A stretch of 22,817 nt of DNA from a virus: positions 1 through 22,817 of the IMG/VR virus record IMGVR_UViG_3300042445_002558. One strand, written 5' to 3'. Below are positions 14,435-21,545 of this stretch, one piece after another. The notes beneath the pieces are model-generated. The model was not told where the DNA came from. It was given only the letters and a program-made list of their open reading frames with translations, and ran no database searches. How positions within the stretch are numbered: position 1 is the first letter of the stretch; each line of letters starts with the position of its first letter. Position numbers and translations under genes: made by a program.

Positions 14435-14443
14435 TAATAAATA
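14435..14443 (+). promoter_or_regulatory. Late-promoter-like box TAATAAATA
   Basis: An exact TAATAAATA ends 28 bases before the ATG of the first amidoligase-like gene; AGGAC at 14461-14465 (reading across CCAGGACATTTCG) is the likely ribosome binding site. The box would start transcription downstream of the hairpin array, so the array would not be in this transcript. Confidence 0.55.
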
Positions 14444-14471
14444 TAGTATATATTATTACCAGGACATTTCG

Positions 14472-14609
14472 ATGCGTTTCAAAGAATTTAAGTTAAATCC
14501 ACTAACTGAAGCGATACTTGATGAAGTATCAATGAGTCCTACTTCTTTGCAAAGATGGGCTGATAGCCCAGATGCCGAAGGCATGTTAATGGGTATTGAG
14601 TTTGAGATG
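14472..14609 (+). repeat. 5' direct repeat, amidoligase copy 1
   Basis: The first 138 bases (ATG to the codon after GIEFE) are nearly identical to those at 16174-16311 and 18913-19050, ending abruptly where the proteins diverge. Each contains GATACTT-GATG-AAGTATC, a 7-bp hairpin (14513-14530 here). Confidence 0.85.
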
Positions 14610-16184
14610 TGTGTACCAGGTGATGGATTTGACAGAGAATCCGAACCTGATTATAGCCATGATCCGTTGGTTTATTCAGTTGAAGAAATATTAGATTTTT
14701 ATGATCAAGGCGAACATTCAGATCTGACATACTATCGCGGTCAAGTTGAACAATCACTTATGGAATTATACCAAAACTGGTATTTTGATGCAATTGGTGA
14801 ATATATTGATAATAATCCCGGAACATTATCAATGTATCTTTTTGAAGAAATTAGTAATCTCATTGATTTTGAGGACTATGTAGACAAAGCCAGAGAAGAA
14901 CTTGGCGATGATGCCCAAGACGAAGATGTACAAAAGTTAGCACATAAATTACACCGAGACGACATCGATACAATCATCAGTGATGAAATGGATATATATG
15001 AAGAAGCATTAGATCTTGTTCGTGCAAGAATAGAAGAAGAAATGCAAGATTCAAGTTTGCTTAGTGAAAAACGATGGCTACGTGATGTAGGTGTATCTCG
15101 TATGACTGATGCAATGGATTTAAATGATTATTTACAATGGCCATTGTTTGAAGATGATGGCGTAATAGAAGGAATAGGTAATGACTTTGCTACAGCAATC
15201 GGCGAACCTGTACATACAAATTCCGGTTATCACGGTAGTGGTAGAGGTAGAGGTCTGTGGATAATTGAACCAGATAGTTCAATTGATTGTGATCATCCTG
15301 ATGATAAGGGATTAGAATTTATTAGTCCACCACAATCAATTAGTGAAACTCTTCGTCAGATGTCAGAATTACACGATTGGGCAAACAGCAAACAATGTTA
15401 TACCAATGAATCTACTGGTTTACATATGAACATTAGTATTCCAGATTATTCAATTGAGAAATTAGATTTTATTAAATTAGCATTGTTTATGGGTGACAAA
15501 TATATACTTGATCAATTTGATAGAACAACTAATTCATATTGTAGAAGTGCAATTGATATTATTAAGAGAGGCACAACATCAGAGAATGTTAACCAAGTAT
15601 TAATTAAGATGCGTCAACATTTAAATGTGGCAGCTAGCAAATTAATACATCAAGGTTGGACAGCAAAATATACAAGTATTAATACTCAAGATGGATATGT
15701 TGAATTCCGTGGACCAGGTGGTGATTATTTAAATAAATCAGTTACTGAATTAACTAACACAGCATTACGTTTAGCAATGGCATTAAATATCGCATGTGAT
15801 GAGAATGCTCATAAAGAAGAATATGCTAAAAAATTATATAAATTAATTGCCGTAGCTGGACCTAAAGATAATACCATTGATCTATTTGTTGACTTCACAT
15901 CAGGCAAGTTAAGTCAAGCTGATTTAAAAGCATATCTTAGACAACGTCAAGCAGGTCGTGCAAATCAAAAAGAACTAAAAAATCCTAATGCTAGCAAAGT
16001 TGCTCCAGCTACACATCAAGGTATGTCACAGCCAGGTACATCATGGCATGTAACAAATAATAGTACTGGACAAAGTTCAACTATTTCGGCTAATAATTTA
16101 GAAGATGCTCAATTTGTTGTTAGGACAATGACTGGAATGCCAGTCGACCAATATACTATTACTAGGGCAAACGATGCGTTTTAA
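14472..16184 (+). CDS. Amidoligase-like protein, copy 1
   Basis: The 570 residues start with MRFKEFKLNPLTEAILDEV, a leader-like segment (LTE and LDE as candidate cleavage sites). The rest shows the signature of the COOH-NH2 amidoligase superfamily (glutamine-synthetase-like fold, forms amide bonds using ATP): GIEFEM near 41, WIIEPDSSI near 263, GLEFISPP near 280, STGLHMNIS near 314 and YVEFRGPGG near 409. The long segment 48-260 is acidic, helical and different in each copy. A C-terminal extension ends with one small SWHVTN...VDQYTITRA module. The start sits after AGGAC, copied at the other paralogues. The enzyme could ligate amino acids or peptides to a host or phage target; the substrate is unknown. 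Its last 11 bases overlap copy 2. Confidence 0.75.
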   Translation: MRFKEFKLNPLTEAILDEVSMSPTSLQRWADSPDAEGMLMGIEFEMCVPGDGFDRESEPDYSHDPLVYSVEEILDFYDQGEHSDLTYYRGQVEQSLMELYQNWYFDAIGEYIDNNPGTLSMYLFEEISNLIDFEDYVDKAREELGDDAQDEDVQKLAHKLHRDDIDTIISDEMDIYEEALDLVRARIEEEMQDSSLLSEKRWLRDVGVSRMTDAMDLNDYLQWPLFEDDGVIEGIGNDFATAIGEPVHTNSGYHGSGRGRGLWIIEPDSSIDCDHPDDKGLEFISPPQSISETLRQMSELHDWANSKQCYTNESTGLHMNISIPDYSIEKLDFIKLALFMGDKYILDQFDRTTNSYCRSAIDIIKRGTTSENVNQVLIKMRQHLNVAASKLIHQGWTAKYTSINTQDGYVEFRGPGGDYLNKSVTELTNTALRLAMALNIACDENAHKEEYAKKLYKLIAVAGPKDNTIDLFVDFTSGKLSQADLKAYLRQRQAGRANQKELKNPNASKVAPATHQGMSQPGTSWHVTNNSTGQSSTISANNLEDAQFVVRTMTGMPVDQYTITRANDAF

Positions 16185-16311
16185 AGAATTTAAACTAAAT
16201 CCACTAACTGAAGCGATACTTGATGAAGTATCAATGAGTCCTACCTCTTTGCAAAGATGGGTAGAAGGCCCAGATGCAGAAGGCATGTTAATGGGTATTG
16301 AATTTGAGATG
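16174..16311 (+). repeat. 5' direct repeat, amidoligase copy 2
   Basis: Second copy of the 138-base near-identical unit. Here it overlaps the end of copy 1 by 11 bases; the word GATGCGTTTTAA encodes both the C-terminal DAF-stop and the new MRF. The hairpin is at 16215-16232. Confidence 0.85.
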
Positions 16312-18270
16312 CTTGTACCTATTTCCGACGTTTATGAAGAATTAACTAGTCAACCCAAGGGATCTACTGAAAAAATACCTAATTATGCTTACGATAGGAC
16401 ACCACGTTCGATTAGTGATGCAGTTGATTTCTTTAAAAGAGATCATTATGAAAACAATCCAGGATTTGATGAAAGACAAGCTAAAGAATTAGAAGATAAT
16501 TTAGAACAACGTTACGAAAAATGGAAAGATGGCAAATTAGGTAGGATTGTCGAGCACGATGATTATTATGCTAAAATGTTAAAAGATTATATGATTGAAT
16601 TTCTTAGCGATACTTATGATGAGGAAGATTCTGATAAATCATTTAATGAGGCAGAAGCTGAATTAGGTGAAGAGGCTGAATATGATGATGTAATGAAACG
16701 AGCCACAGAAATACGTAATGAATTTGCTAAGAAAGTTATGGCGGATAGTAACAATCCAGAATTTAGTGAGTTATATCAGACCATATATTCAGACGCTTTT
16801 GACCATATGAAAAGTGTGGCATATCGACCACAGTCTATTAAAAATATGGTAGCAGAAGACCGTTGGTTTGAAGATATTGACATATCAATGCGTAATATTA
16901 GCCAAGATTTTAATATAAGATGGCCCTATTGGGAGTCTCCTAATAATTTTAGTAGTATAGACGATATTGATATTATTAAATTTATAGGCAACGATTTCAG
17001 TGAGAGATTAGGTGGCATTGAATTTGAAGCAAGCGAAGGTTACCACAGTATTAGAAATCGTAACTCAGGTAAATGGATAATTGAAACAGATAGTTCAATA
17101 ACACGCACAGATGCATTTGGAGGAAGGGGTGGTTCTCCAAGACGTAATCAGGAACTAGGATTAGAATTTATTAGCCCTGCTCAACCTATTGCTAAAACAT
17201 TAGAACAATTAAAACAATTAATAGCTTGGGCAAAAGAATGGGGTTGCCAAACTAATACATCAACTGGGTTACATATTAATATTAGCGTGCCAAATTTTTC
17301 AATTGATACATTAGATTATATTAAATTAGCACTGTTTATGGGTGATAGATATATACTTGATCAATTCGGCCGTCTGAGTAATAGTTATTGCAACAGTGCC
17401 GCTGATATTATTGATTATCAAAGAGATACAACAAGACCGGTAGTGGTTGTTAATATATTAGATAAAATGCGTGATCAGTTAAATTTAAAAGCCAGCAAAT
17501 TAATTCATGATGGAATGACTGAGAAATATACAAGTATTAATACTAAAGAAAAATATGTTGAATTCCGTGGACCGGGTGGAGATTATTTAAATAAACCAGT
17601 TGTTCAACTAGTTGATACTTCGTTAAGGTTAGCAATGGCATTGAATATCGCATGTGATGAACAGGCCCATAAAGAAGAATATGCTAAAAAGTTATATAAA
17701 TTAGTTGCTCCGCTGAACAGTAACAATGATATGGTAGGAATATTTTCACAATTTTCAGCTGGTACTATAGACAGAGACCAATTAATAAATAGAGCTAAAA
17801 ATCTTATATCTGACAAACCAATGTCTAAATCACAATTTGAATTGCCTTGGTGGTCAATTGTGCCAGCTCGTGACTCTTCAGCATCAAATGTGGTAGAAAT
17901 ACAAGCACGTAATAAACAAGAAGCATTTAAACTAGCATCGGCAGAAGTTGATAAACGTGAGTGGTGGATAAAAGATGCCTGGAAAACTGCACTCGAAGAT
18001 GAAAGCAAGTATGGCAAAGGTAGTGGATTTGTAGTTACCCAAATGAAGAGTCCGCCAATTGGCAAAAGAAGAGTGCCAAGAAGACCTAAACCGGCTGCAT
18101 CGGTACAACGTCCAGCATCACAAAGAGTATATAAAGTCTGGGTTATAAGAGAGCCAGAACGCAACTGGTTGGTATCAGCAAGTGATGTTGCATTTGCAAT
18201 AAATAGAGTTGCCGCTGGTAATGACATTCCGGCCCACCTACTAGATGGCGAATCAGAAGAAGAGATATAA
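16174..18270 (+). CDS. Amidoligase-like protein, copy 2
   Basis: At 698 residues this is the longest of three paralogues. It keeps the same 45-residue start, then a unique acidic helical segment (about 48-298, with DEEDSDKSFNEAEAELGEEAE), then WIIETDSSI near 301, GLEFISPAQ, STGLHINIS and YVEFRGPGGDYL. The C-terminus holds two modules: LPWWSIVP...FVVTQM and, at the end, YKVWVIREPERNW...IPAHLL, separated by a basic proline-rich linker (GKRRVPRRPKP). The ATG lies inside the final codons of copy 1 in another frame, so translation is coupled. Middle and C-terminal differences suggest different targets for a common ligase core. The enzyme assignment rests on motif order, not on a search. Confidence 0.75.
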   Translation: MRFKEFKLNPLTEAILDEVSMSPTSLQRWVEGPDAEGMLMGIEFEMLVPISDVYEELTSQPKGSTEKIPNYAYDRTPRSISDAVDFFKRDHYENNPGFDERQAKELEDNLEQRYEKWKDGKLGRIVEHDDYYAKMLKDYMIEFLSDTYDEEDSDKSFNEAEAELGEEAEYDDVMKRATEIRNEFAKKVMADSNNPEFSELYQTIYSDAFDHMKSVAYRPQSIKNMVAEDRWFEDIDISMRNISQDFNIRWPYWESPNNFSSIDDIDIIKFIGNDFSERLGGIEFEASEGYHSIRNRNSGKWIIETDSSITRTDAFGGRGGSPRRNQELGLEFISPAQPIAKTLEQLKQLIAWAKEWGCQTNTSTGLHINISVPNFSIDTLDYIKLALFMGDRYILDQFGRLSNSYCNSAADIIDYQRDTTRPVVVVNILDKMRDQLNLKASKLIHDGMTEKYTSINTKEKYVEFRGPGGDYLNKPVVQLVDTSLRLAMALNIACDEQAHKEEYAKKLYKLVAPLNSNNDMVGIFSQFSAGTIDRDQLINRAKNLISDKPMSKSQFELPWWSIVPARDSSASNVVEIQARNKQEAFKLASAEVDKREWWIKDAWKTALEDESKYGKGSGFVVTQMKSPPIGKRRVPRRPKPAASVQRPASQRVYKVWVIREPERNWLVSASDVAFAINRVAAGNDIPAHLLDGESEEEI
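17260..17306 (+). repeat. 47-base identical run shared by amidoligase copies 2 and 3
   Basis: The 47 bases at 17260-17306 recur without change at 19606-19652, covering the conserved STGLHINISVPNFSI motif; copy 1 differs in this stretch at several bases. Identity including silent positions suggests recent duplication or gene conversion between copies 2 and 3. Confidence 0.8.
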
Positions 18271-18477
18271 ATGAAAGCATATGAATTTATAGTCGAATAC
18301 CAAGCTCCAGACATTGAAGTAGGTGATGAAATAAGAATTGGTAAGTTCAAGAATAGAAAGGCCGAAGTAAAAGGATTTACTAAAGACAACCACAATCAGC
18401 CTGTACTTAAAACTACCAAAGGTGATCAACCGTTATTTAAACCGCGTATTGTTAAACTTATGAAAGATAACAAATGA
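18271..18477 (+). CDS. Small SH3-like phage protein with capsid-targeting-like leader
   Basis: The 68-residue product starts MKAYEFIVEYQAPD, the best match in the window to the T4 internal-protein leader (MKTYQEFIAE), with IVE as a candidate cleavage site. The rest is a compact beta domain: IEVGDEIRIGKFKNRKAEVKGFTKD, then PVLKTTKGDQPLFKPRIVKL. The VGDEIRIGKF...A.V.GF pattern resembles SH3/KOW-like barrels. It follows copy 2 with no gap and overlaps the next gene by ATGA. It is probably a packaged small protein, by inference; its molecular role is unknown. Confidence 0.65.
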   Translation: MKAYEFIVEYQAPDIEVGDEIRIGKFKNRKAEVKGFTKDNHNQPVLKTTKGDQPLFKPRIVKLMKDNK

Positions 18478-18908
18478 ATATTTTTGAATTATTTGATCAA
18501 CCAGTACAATATGATTGGGAAAACTTAGATGATCGTGGCGGAACAGCAACATTTCAGATTGGTGACAATGAGTACCAAGTTATGGTTTATGCTGGCGGAA
18601 CAGATGAAGAATATTATCCTGATGAAGATGAACTACCTGAAGTAGATATTGAATTCTGTCGTATGGTTAACAATAAATGTGTTCAAGATATAACAGGTAG
18701 TGGCAATGCTGGAACAGTTTTTGCTACTATAGTAGCAATTATGCAAGAATATATTAGTAGTCACCCAGTTGGTGCACTAATGTTCTCAGCTAAAGAAGAA
18801 AATCGTCAACAATTATATATGAGAATGATAAAACGATTATTACCTACATGGAAAATTACTCGTAGTGGAGGAAGTTTTTACGCCACACCCCCTTATAACA
18901 GGACCTAA
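18474..18908 (+). CDS. Conserved-type phage protein, acetyltransferase-like end possible
   Basis: It starts MNIFELFDQPVQYD, similar to the Alt-type leader (ELFD). An acidic beta part follows (TATFQIGDNEYQVMVYAGG, acidic DEEYYPDEDELPEVDIEF). The C-terminal half reads GSGNAGTVFATIVAIMQEYISSHPVGALMFSAKEENRQQLYMRMIKRLLPTWKI, where a glycine-rich turn, a helix and a strand followed by R-x-x-LY-x-R-M resemble the CoA-binding half of GNAT acetyltransferases. The resemblance is only in pattern. The whole gene is coupled by ATGA to 18271. Its stop lies four bases before the third amidoligase, whose ribosome binding site AGGAC falls within its last codons. Confidence 0.55.
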   Translation: MNIFELFDQPVQYDWENLDDRGGTATFQIGDNEYQVMVYAGGTDEEYYPDEDELPEVDIEFCRMVNNKCVQDITGSGNAGTVFATIVAIMQEYISSHPVGALMFSAKEENRQQLYMRMIKRLLPTWKITRSGGSFYATPPYNRT

Positions 18909-18912
18909 CACT

Positions 18913-19050
18913 ATGCGTTTTAAAGAATTTAAACTAAATCTACTAACAGAAGCGATACTTGATGAAGTATCGATGAGTCCTACCTCTTTGCAACGTTGGG
19001 CTGATAGCCCAGATGCAGAAGGCATGTTAATGGGTATTGAATTTGAGATG
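18913..19050 (+). repeat. 5' direct repeat, amidoligase copy 3
   Basis: Third copy of the 138-base unit; the hairpin at 18954-18971 is extended by one pair here (CGATACTT/AAGTATCG) through a silent change. Confidence 0.85.
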
Positions 19051-20586
19051 GTCATACCTAACTTATCATTGATGGATTATGACAGCACTGATTACGACTA
19101 TGATAGAGATATTGATAATATCCAAGATATCGTAGGGTGGTTCCAGGACGAATATCGTATTCCGGTTGGTGGGGTTCCACTTAGTGAATGGTTGAGGCGT
19201 GAGTATAATGAATGGAAGGAAGAGTTTAGTGATGATGATTCGGATCTCAATGAGAAAGATTGGTTAGAGGATTCTGACGTGTTTTCGTTACGTGATGCTG
19301 CAGAAATATGGGATCTTGAATGGCCCAGCAAACCTAAAGATTCCAAAGAAGGCATTACAATTGATGATGTTAGTAGATCTTTTCAGAAAGCATTAGGATT
19401 AACTAAAGTGCATACTAGTAGTAGTTATCATGGCGCAACCAGAGAAGACAGTGTATGGTCGATTGAAACAGATAGTTCAATTGAGGGTCTGCATGGCGAT
19501 AACGGCCTAGAATTTATTAGTCCTGCTCAACCAATTGCCAAAACATTAGAACAGATGAAACAATTAGTCAAATGGGCTAAAAGTGAAGAATGTTATACAA
19601 ATGACTCAACTGGGTTACATATTAATATTAGCGTGCCAAATTTTTCAATTGAGAAATTGGATTTTATTAAATTGGCATTGTTTATGGGTGACAAATATAT
19701 ACTTGATCAGTTTAAACGTACAAGTAATAACTATTGCAGAAGTGCAACCGACATTATTAAAAGAAAAGTTACTCCTGAGAATGCAGAAGCGGTACTGGCA
19801 AAGATGCGTGAGCACTTGAATATTGCTGCCAGCAAATTAATTCATAGCGGCACAACCGACAAATATACAAGTATTAATACCCAAGATGGATATGTTGAAT
19901 TTCGTGGACCAGGTGGTAATTATTTAGATAAACCAGTTGAACAATTGGTTAACACTTCGTTAAGATTAGCAATAGCATTACAAATTGCATGTGATGAAAA
20001 TGCTCATAAAGAAGAATATTCTAAAAAGTTATATAAATTAATTGCTCCAGCAGATAGTAATAATGATACTGTTAAGTTATTTTCAATGTATGCGGCTGGA
20101 GAATTACATAGAAATCTTTTAATGTATTCCGTACGACAAATTCAAAAAATAAGAAAAGGTATTGTACCTGGGCAGATTAACATACCGTTATTTGATATAT
20201 TTAAACCGGAATATGCACAATACTTAGATATGAAAGGAGATTGGCAAATAAGTTACCCAAATGGTGATATAGGGCACAGATTTGATGTAACACCTAGAAT
20301 GCTAGCACACGCGGCAGGATCATTGCCAGAAGGAACTTCAATTCAAATAACCCTTAAAGGACAAGATCAACCACAAGTGCCAAATCAAAGTGCGACTATA
20401 ACTACACCTGCGCCAAGGGCAGAGGCTGTGTCTGGTGATACTGCAGATCCGCTATGGAAAATTTACAGAGACGGATATCCACAGAACTATACATTACGGC
20501 ACTCACCTACAGCACAAGCCGCATTAGCATGGGCATCTGCCAGAACTGATATGCCCAAGAGTAATTTTCAAGTCCGCCTAGCCTAG
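18913..20586 (+). CDS. Amidoligase-like protein, copy 3
   Basis: I start at ATG 18913 because the preceding AGGACC and the MRFKEFKLN leader match the other copies; the ORF is open 48 bases further upstream but that overlaps another gene. The 557-residue product has the shortest variable segment (about 46-180), then WSIETDSSI near 182, GLEFISPAQ, STGLHINIS and YVEFRGPGGNYL, the amidoligase signature. The C-terminus again has two small modules, DWQISYPNGDIGHRFDVT...TSIQITL and PLWKIYRDGYPQNYTL...SNFQVRLA, joined by a Pro/Thr/Ala linker. These resemble the end modules of copies 1 and 2. Its stop is followed by the metallopeptidase gene after 13 bases. Substrate unknown. Confidence 0.75.
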   Translation: MRFKEFKLNLLTEAILDEVSMSPTSLQRWADSPDAEGMLMGIEFEMVIPNLSLMDYDSTDYDYDRDIDNIQDIVGWFQDEYRIPVGGVPLSEWLRREYNEWKEEFSDDDSDLNEKDWLEDSDVFSLRDAAEIWDLEWPSKPKDSKEGITIDDVSRSFQKALGLTKVHTSSSYHGATREDSVWSIETDSSIEGLHGDNGLEFISPAQPIAKTLEQMKQLVKWAKSEECYTNDSTGLHINISVPNFSIEKLDFIKLALFMGDKYILDQFKRTSNNYCRSATDIIKRKVTPENAEAVLAKMREHLNIAASKLIHSGTTDKYTSINTQDGYVEFRGPGGNYLDKPVEQLVNTSLRLAIALQIACDENAHKEEYSKKLYKLIAPADSNNDTVKLFSMYAAGELHRNLLMYSVRQIQKIRKGIVPGQINIPLFDIFKPEYAQYLDMKGDWQISYPNGDIGHRFDVTPRMLAHAAGSLPEGTSIQITLKGQDQPQVPNQSATITTPAPRAEAVSGDTADPLWKIYRDGYPQNYTLRHSPTAQAALAWASARTDMPKSNFQVRLA

Positions 20587-20599
20587 GGAATAAAATAAG

Positions 20600-21019
20600 A
20601 TGCAATTAGTAGATTTATATGATAATGAAACTAGAATCAAAGCTGAAAAAACACTAATGGATGCTTTTGTTGATTTTCTTCCAATGGCAATGCAATATTT
20701 AAAAATAGATATGTTACCTACTATTAAATTAGAAAAGTATATCGATGATACAGAACAACCAACTTTTGGACGTTATGTTGATGAAGAAAATAAAGTCTAT
20801 ATTGCAATTAACGATAGACACCCAACAGATATTTTACGTACACTTGCACATGAATTAGTTCATTATAAACAAGGTACAGAACATAATTTAGGACCAGATT
20901 CTGGAGAGACCGGAAGTCCTATTGAAAACGAAGCACATGCAGTAGCTGGTATTATGATGCGACAATTTAATGCCGCATATCCTGAATATTTAAAAGCGAA
21001 ACCAATCATTGAGATATGA
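20600..21019 (+). CDS. SprT-like zinc metallopeptidase
   Basis: HELVHYKQ at residues 84-91 is an HExxH zinc-peptidase motif with the glutamate as catalytic base. PIENEAHAVAGIMMRQF near 111 supplies a downstream ENEAHA helix whose acidic or histidine residue could be the third zinc ligand. The preceding FGRYVDEENKVYIAINDRHP is a beta edge strand typical of small metallopeptidases. At 139 residues it is a minimal catalytic domain. The start MQLVDLYDNE partly fits the leader pattern. Ribosome binding site AGGGA lies at 20585-20589. The next gene overlaps by ATGA. Placed after amidoligases, it might process the same peptides, or a virion protein; the context is suggestive only. Confidence 0.75.
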   Translation: MQLVDLYDNETRIKAEKTLMDAFVDFLPMAMQYLKIDMLPTIKLEKYIDDTEQPTFGRYVDEENKVYIAINDRHPTDILRTLAHELVHYKQGTEHNLGPDSGETGSPIENEAHAVAGIMMRQFNAAYPEYLKAKPIIEI

Positions 21020-21201
21020 AACTTAATTTAATACTTTCTCGAACTGATTGGACAGCATTTGATGACCCTTCATTTAACTTTATAGCAACCGAAGAGAAAA
21101 TTCAACATAATCATAATCATTTTTTTAATAGTACATTAGTTAAACAAAGATTAATTAATGAATTATTTAATCCTATAATGGATTTTTTTGAAAAGAACTA
21201 A
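21016..21201 (+). CDS. Small unknown protein, 61 residues
   Basis: MKLNLILSRTDWTAFDDPSFNFIATEEK is followed by a His/Asn-rich stretch (IQHNHNHFF) and a helical end. It starts inside the stop of the metallopeptidase gene (ATGA), the usual coupling of this genome, which supports translation. No motif or family is recognised. The HNHNH run might bind metal but could equally be chance. It is the last gene before an 81-base gap and a probable new transcription unit. Confidence 0.5.
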   Translation: MKLNLILSRTDWTAFDDPSFNFIATEEKIQHNHNHFFNSTLVKQRLINELFNPIMDFFEKN

Positions 21202-21242
21202 TAAAGTTTACCAAAATATTAAGTTTTTTAAAGTAAATAGTG

Positions 21243-21255
21243 TACAATATATATT
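21243..21255 (+). promoter_or_regulatory. Weak promoter candidate upstream of the DsbA-like gene
   Basis: The 81-base gap 21202-21282 is very AT-rich and has -10-like words TACAAT (21243-21248) and TATATT (21250-21255) but no good -35. A strong ribosome binding site AAAGAGGA (21265-21272) follows. A change of transcription unit here is likely, but the promoter type is not clear. Confidence 0.3.
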
Positions 21256-21282
21256 CAATCAATTAAAGAGGACATTTAACTT

Positions 21283-21543
21283 ATGGCAAGTAGAGCATTC
21301 AACGGCGCAGATAAAGCCAAACTAATTCAGATTGTTAATGAAGGTATCCAAGTTATGACAGAAGTAGAAGATCTGACTGCTGGACTTAATGATACCATTA
21401 AAGCAATTGCTGAAGAATTAGAAATCAAACCATCATTACTTAAAAAAGCAATTAAACTTGCACAAAAGGGTAAATTTACAGAAGCAACTGAAGATTACGA
21501 AACAGTAACTGATATTTTGGAGACAGTCGGTCGTACAATCTAA
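21283..21543 (+). CDS. dsbA: DsbA-like double-stranded DNA-binding protein (late transcription)
   Basis: The 86-residue all-helical protein (MASRAFNGADKAKLIQIVNEGIQ...) has the layout of the T4 DsbA family. A charged helix carries EVEDLTAGLNDTIKAIAEELEI, then KPSLLKKAIKLAQKGKF, then an acidic end EDYETVTDILETVG. In T4 the protein binds dsDNA and stimulates late promoter transcription. T4 DsbA has a comparable succession (a NELI/IKDI helix, a DELGVDG-like turn, then a LLALYHKDN helix), though identity is modest. The position just upstream of the DNA polymerase region and the strong AGAGGA site agree with an early or middle gene. It would act on the late-promoter-like boxes found in this window if the assignment holds. 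Confidence 0.7.
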   Translation: MASRAFNGADKAKLIQIVNEGIQVMTEVEDLTAGLNDTIKAIAEELEIKPSLLKKAIKLAQKGKFTEATEDYETVTDILETVGRTI

Positions 21544-21545
21544 AT

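Noticed and set aside
17604-18395. 263-residue minus-strand ORF opposite amidoligase copy 2
   Set aside because: It lies antisense to a well-supported gene, has hydrophobic low-information sequence, spans two + strand genes and has no recognisable motif.
18865-18912. Longer start for amidoligase copy 3
   Set aside because: The conserved MRFKEF start at 18913 with AGGAC just upstream matches the other two copies.
19583-19819. 78-residue + strand ORF within amidoligase copy 3
   Set aside because: It is a frame-shifted shadow across the conserved ligase core with no ribosome binding site or independent signal.
21243-21255. A confident sigma-70 promoter before the DsbA-like gene
   Set aside because: Only -10-like words are present; no -35 hexamer lies at the right distance, so it was listed with low confidence only.
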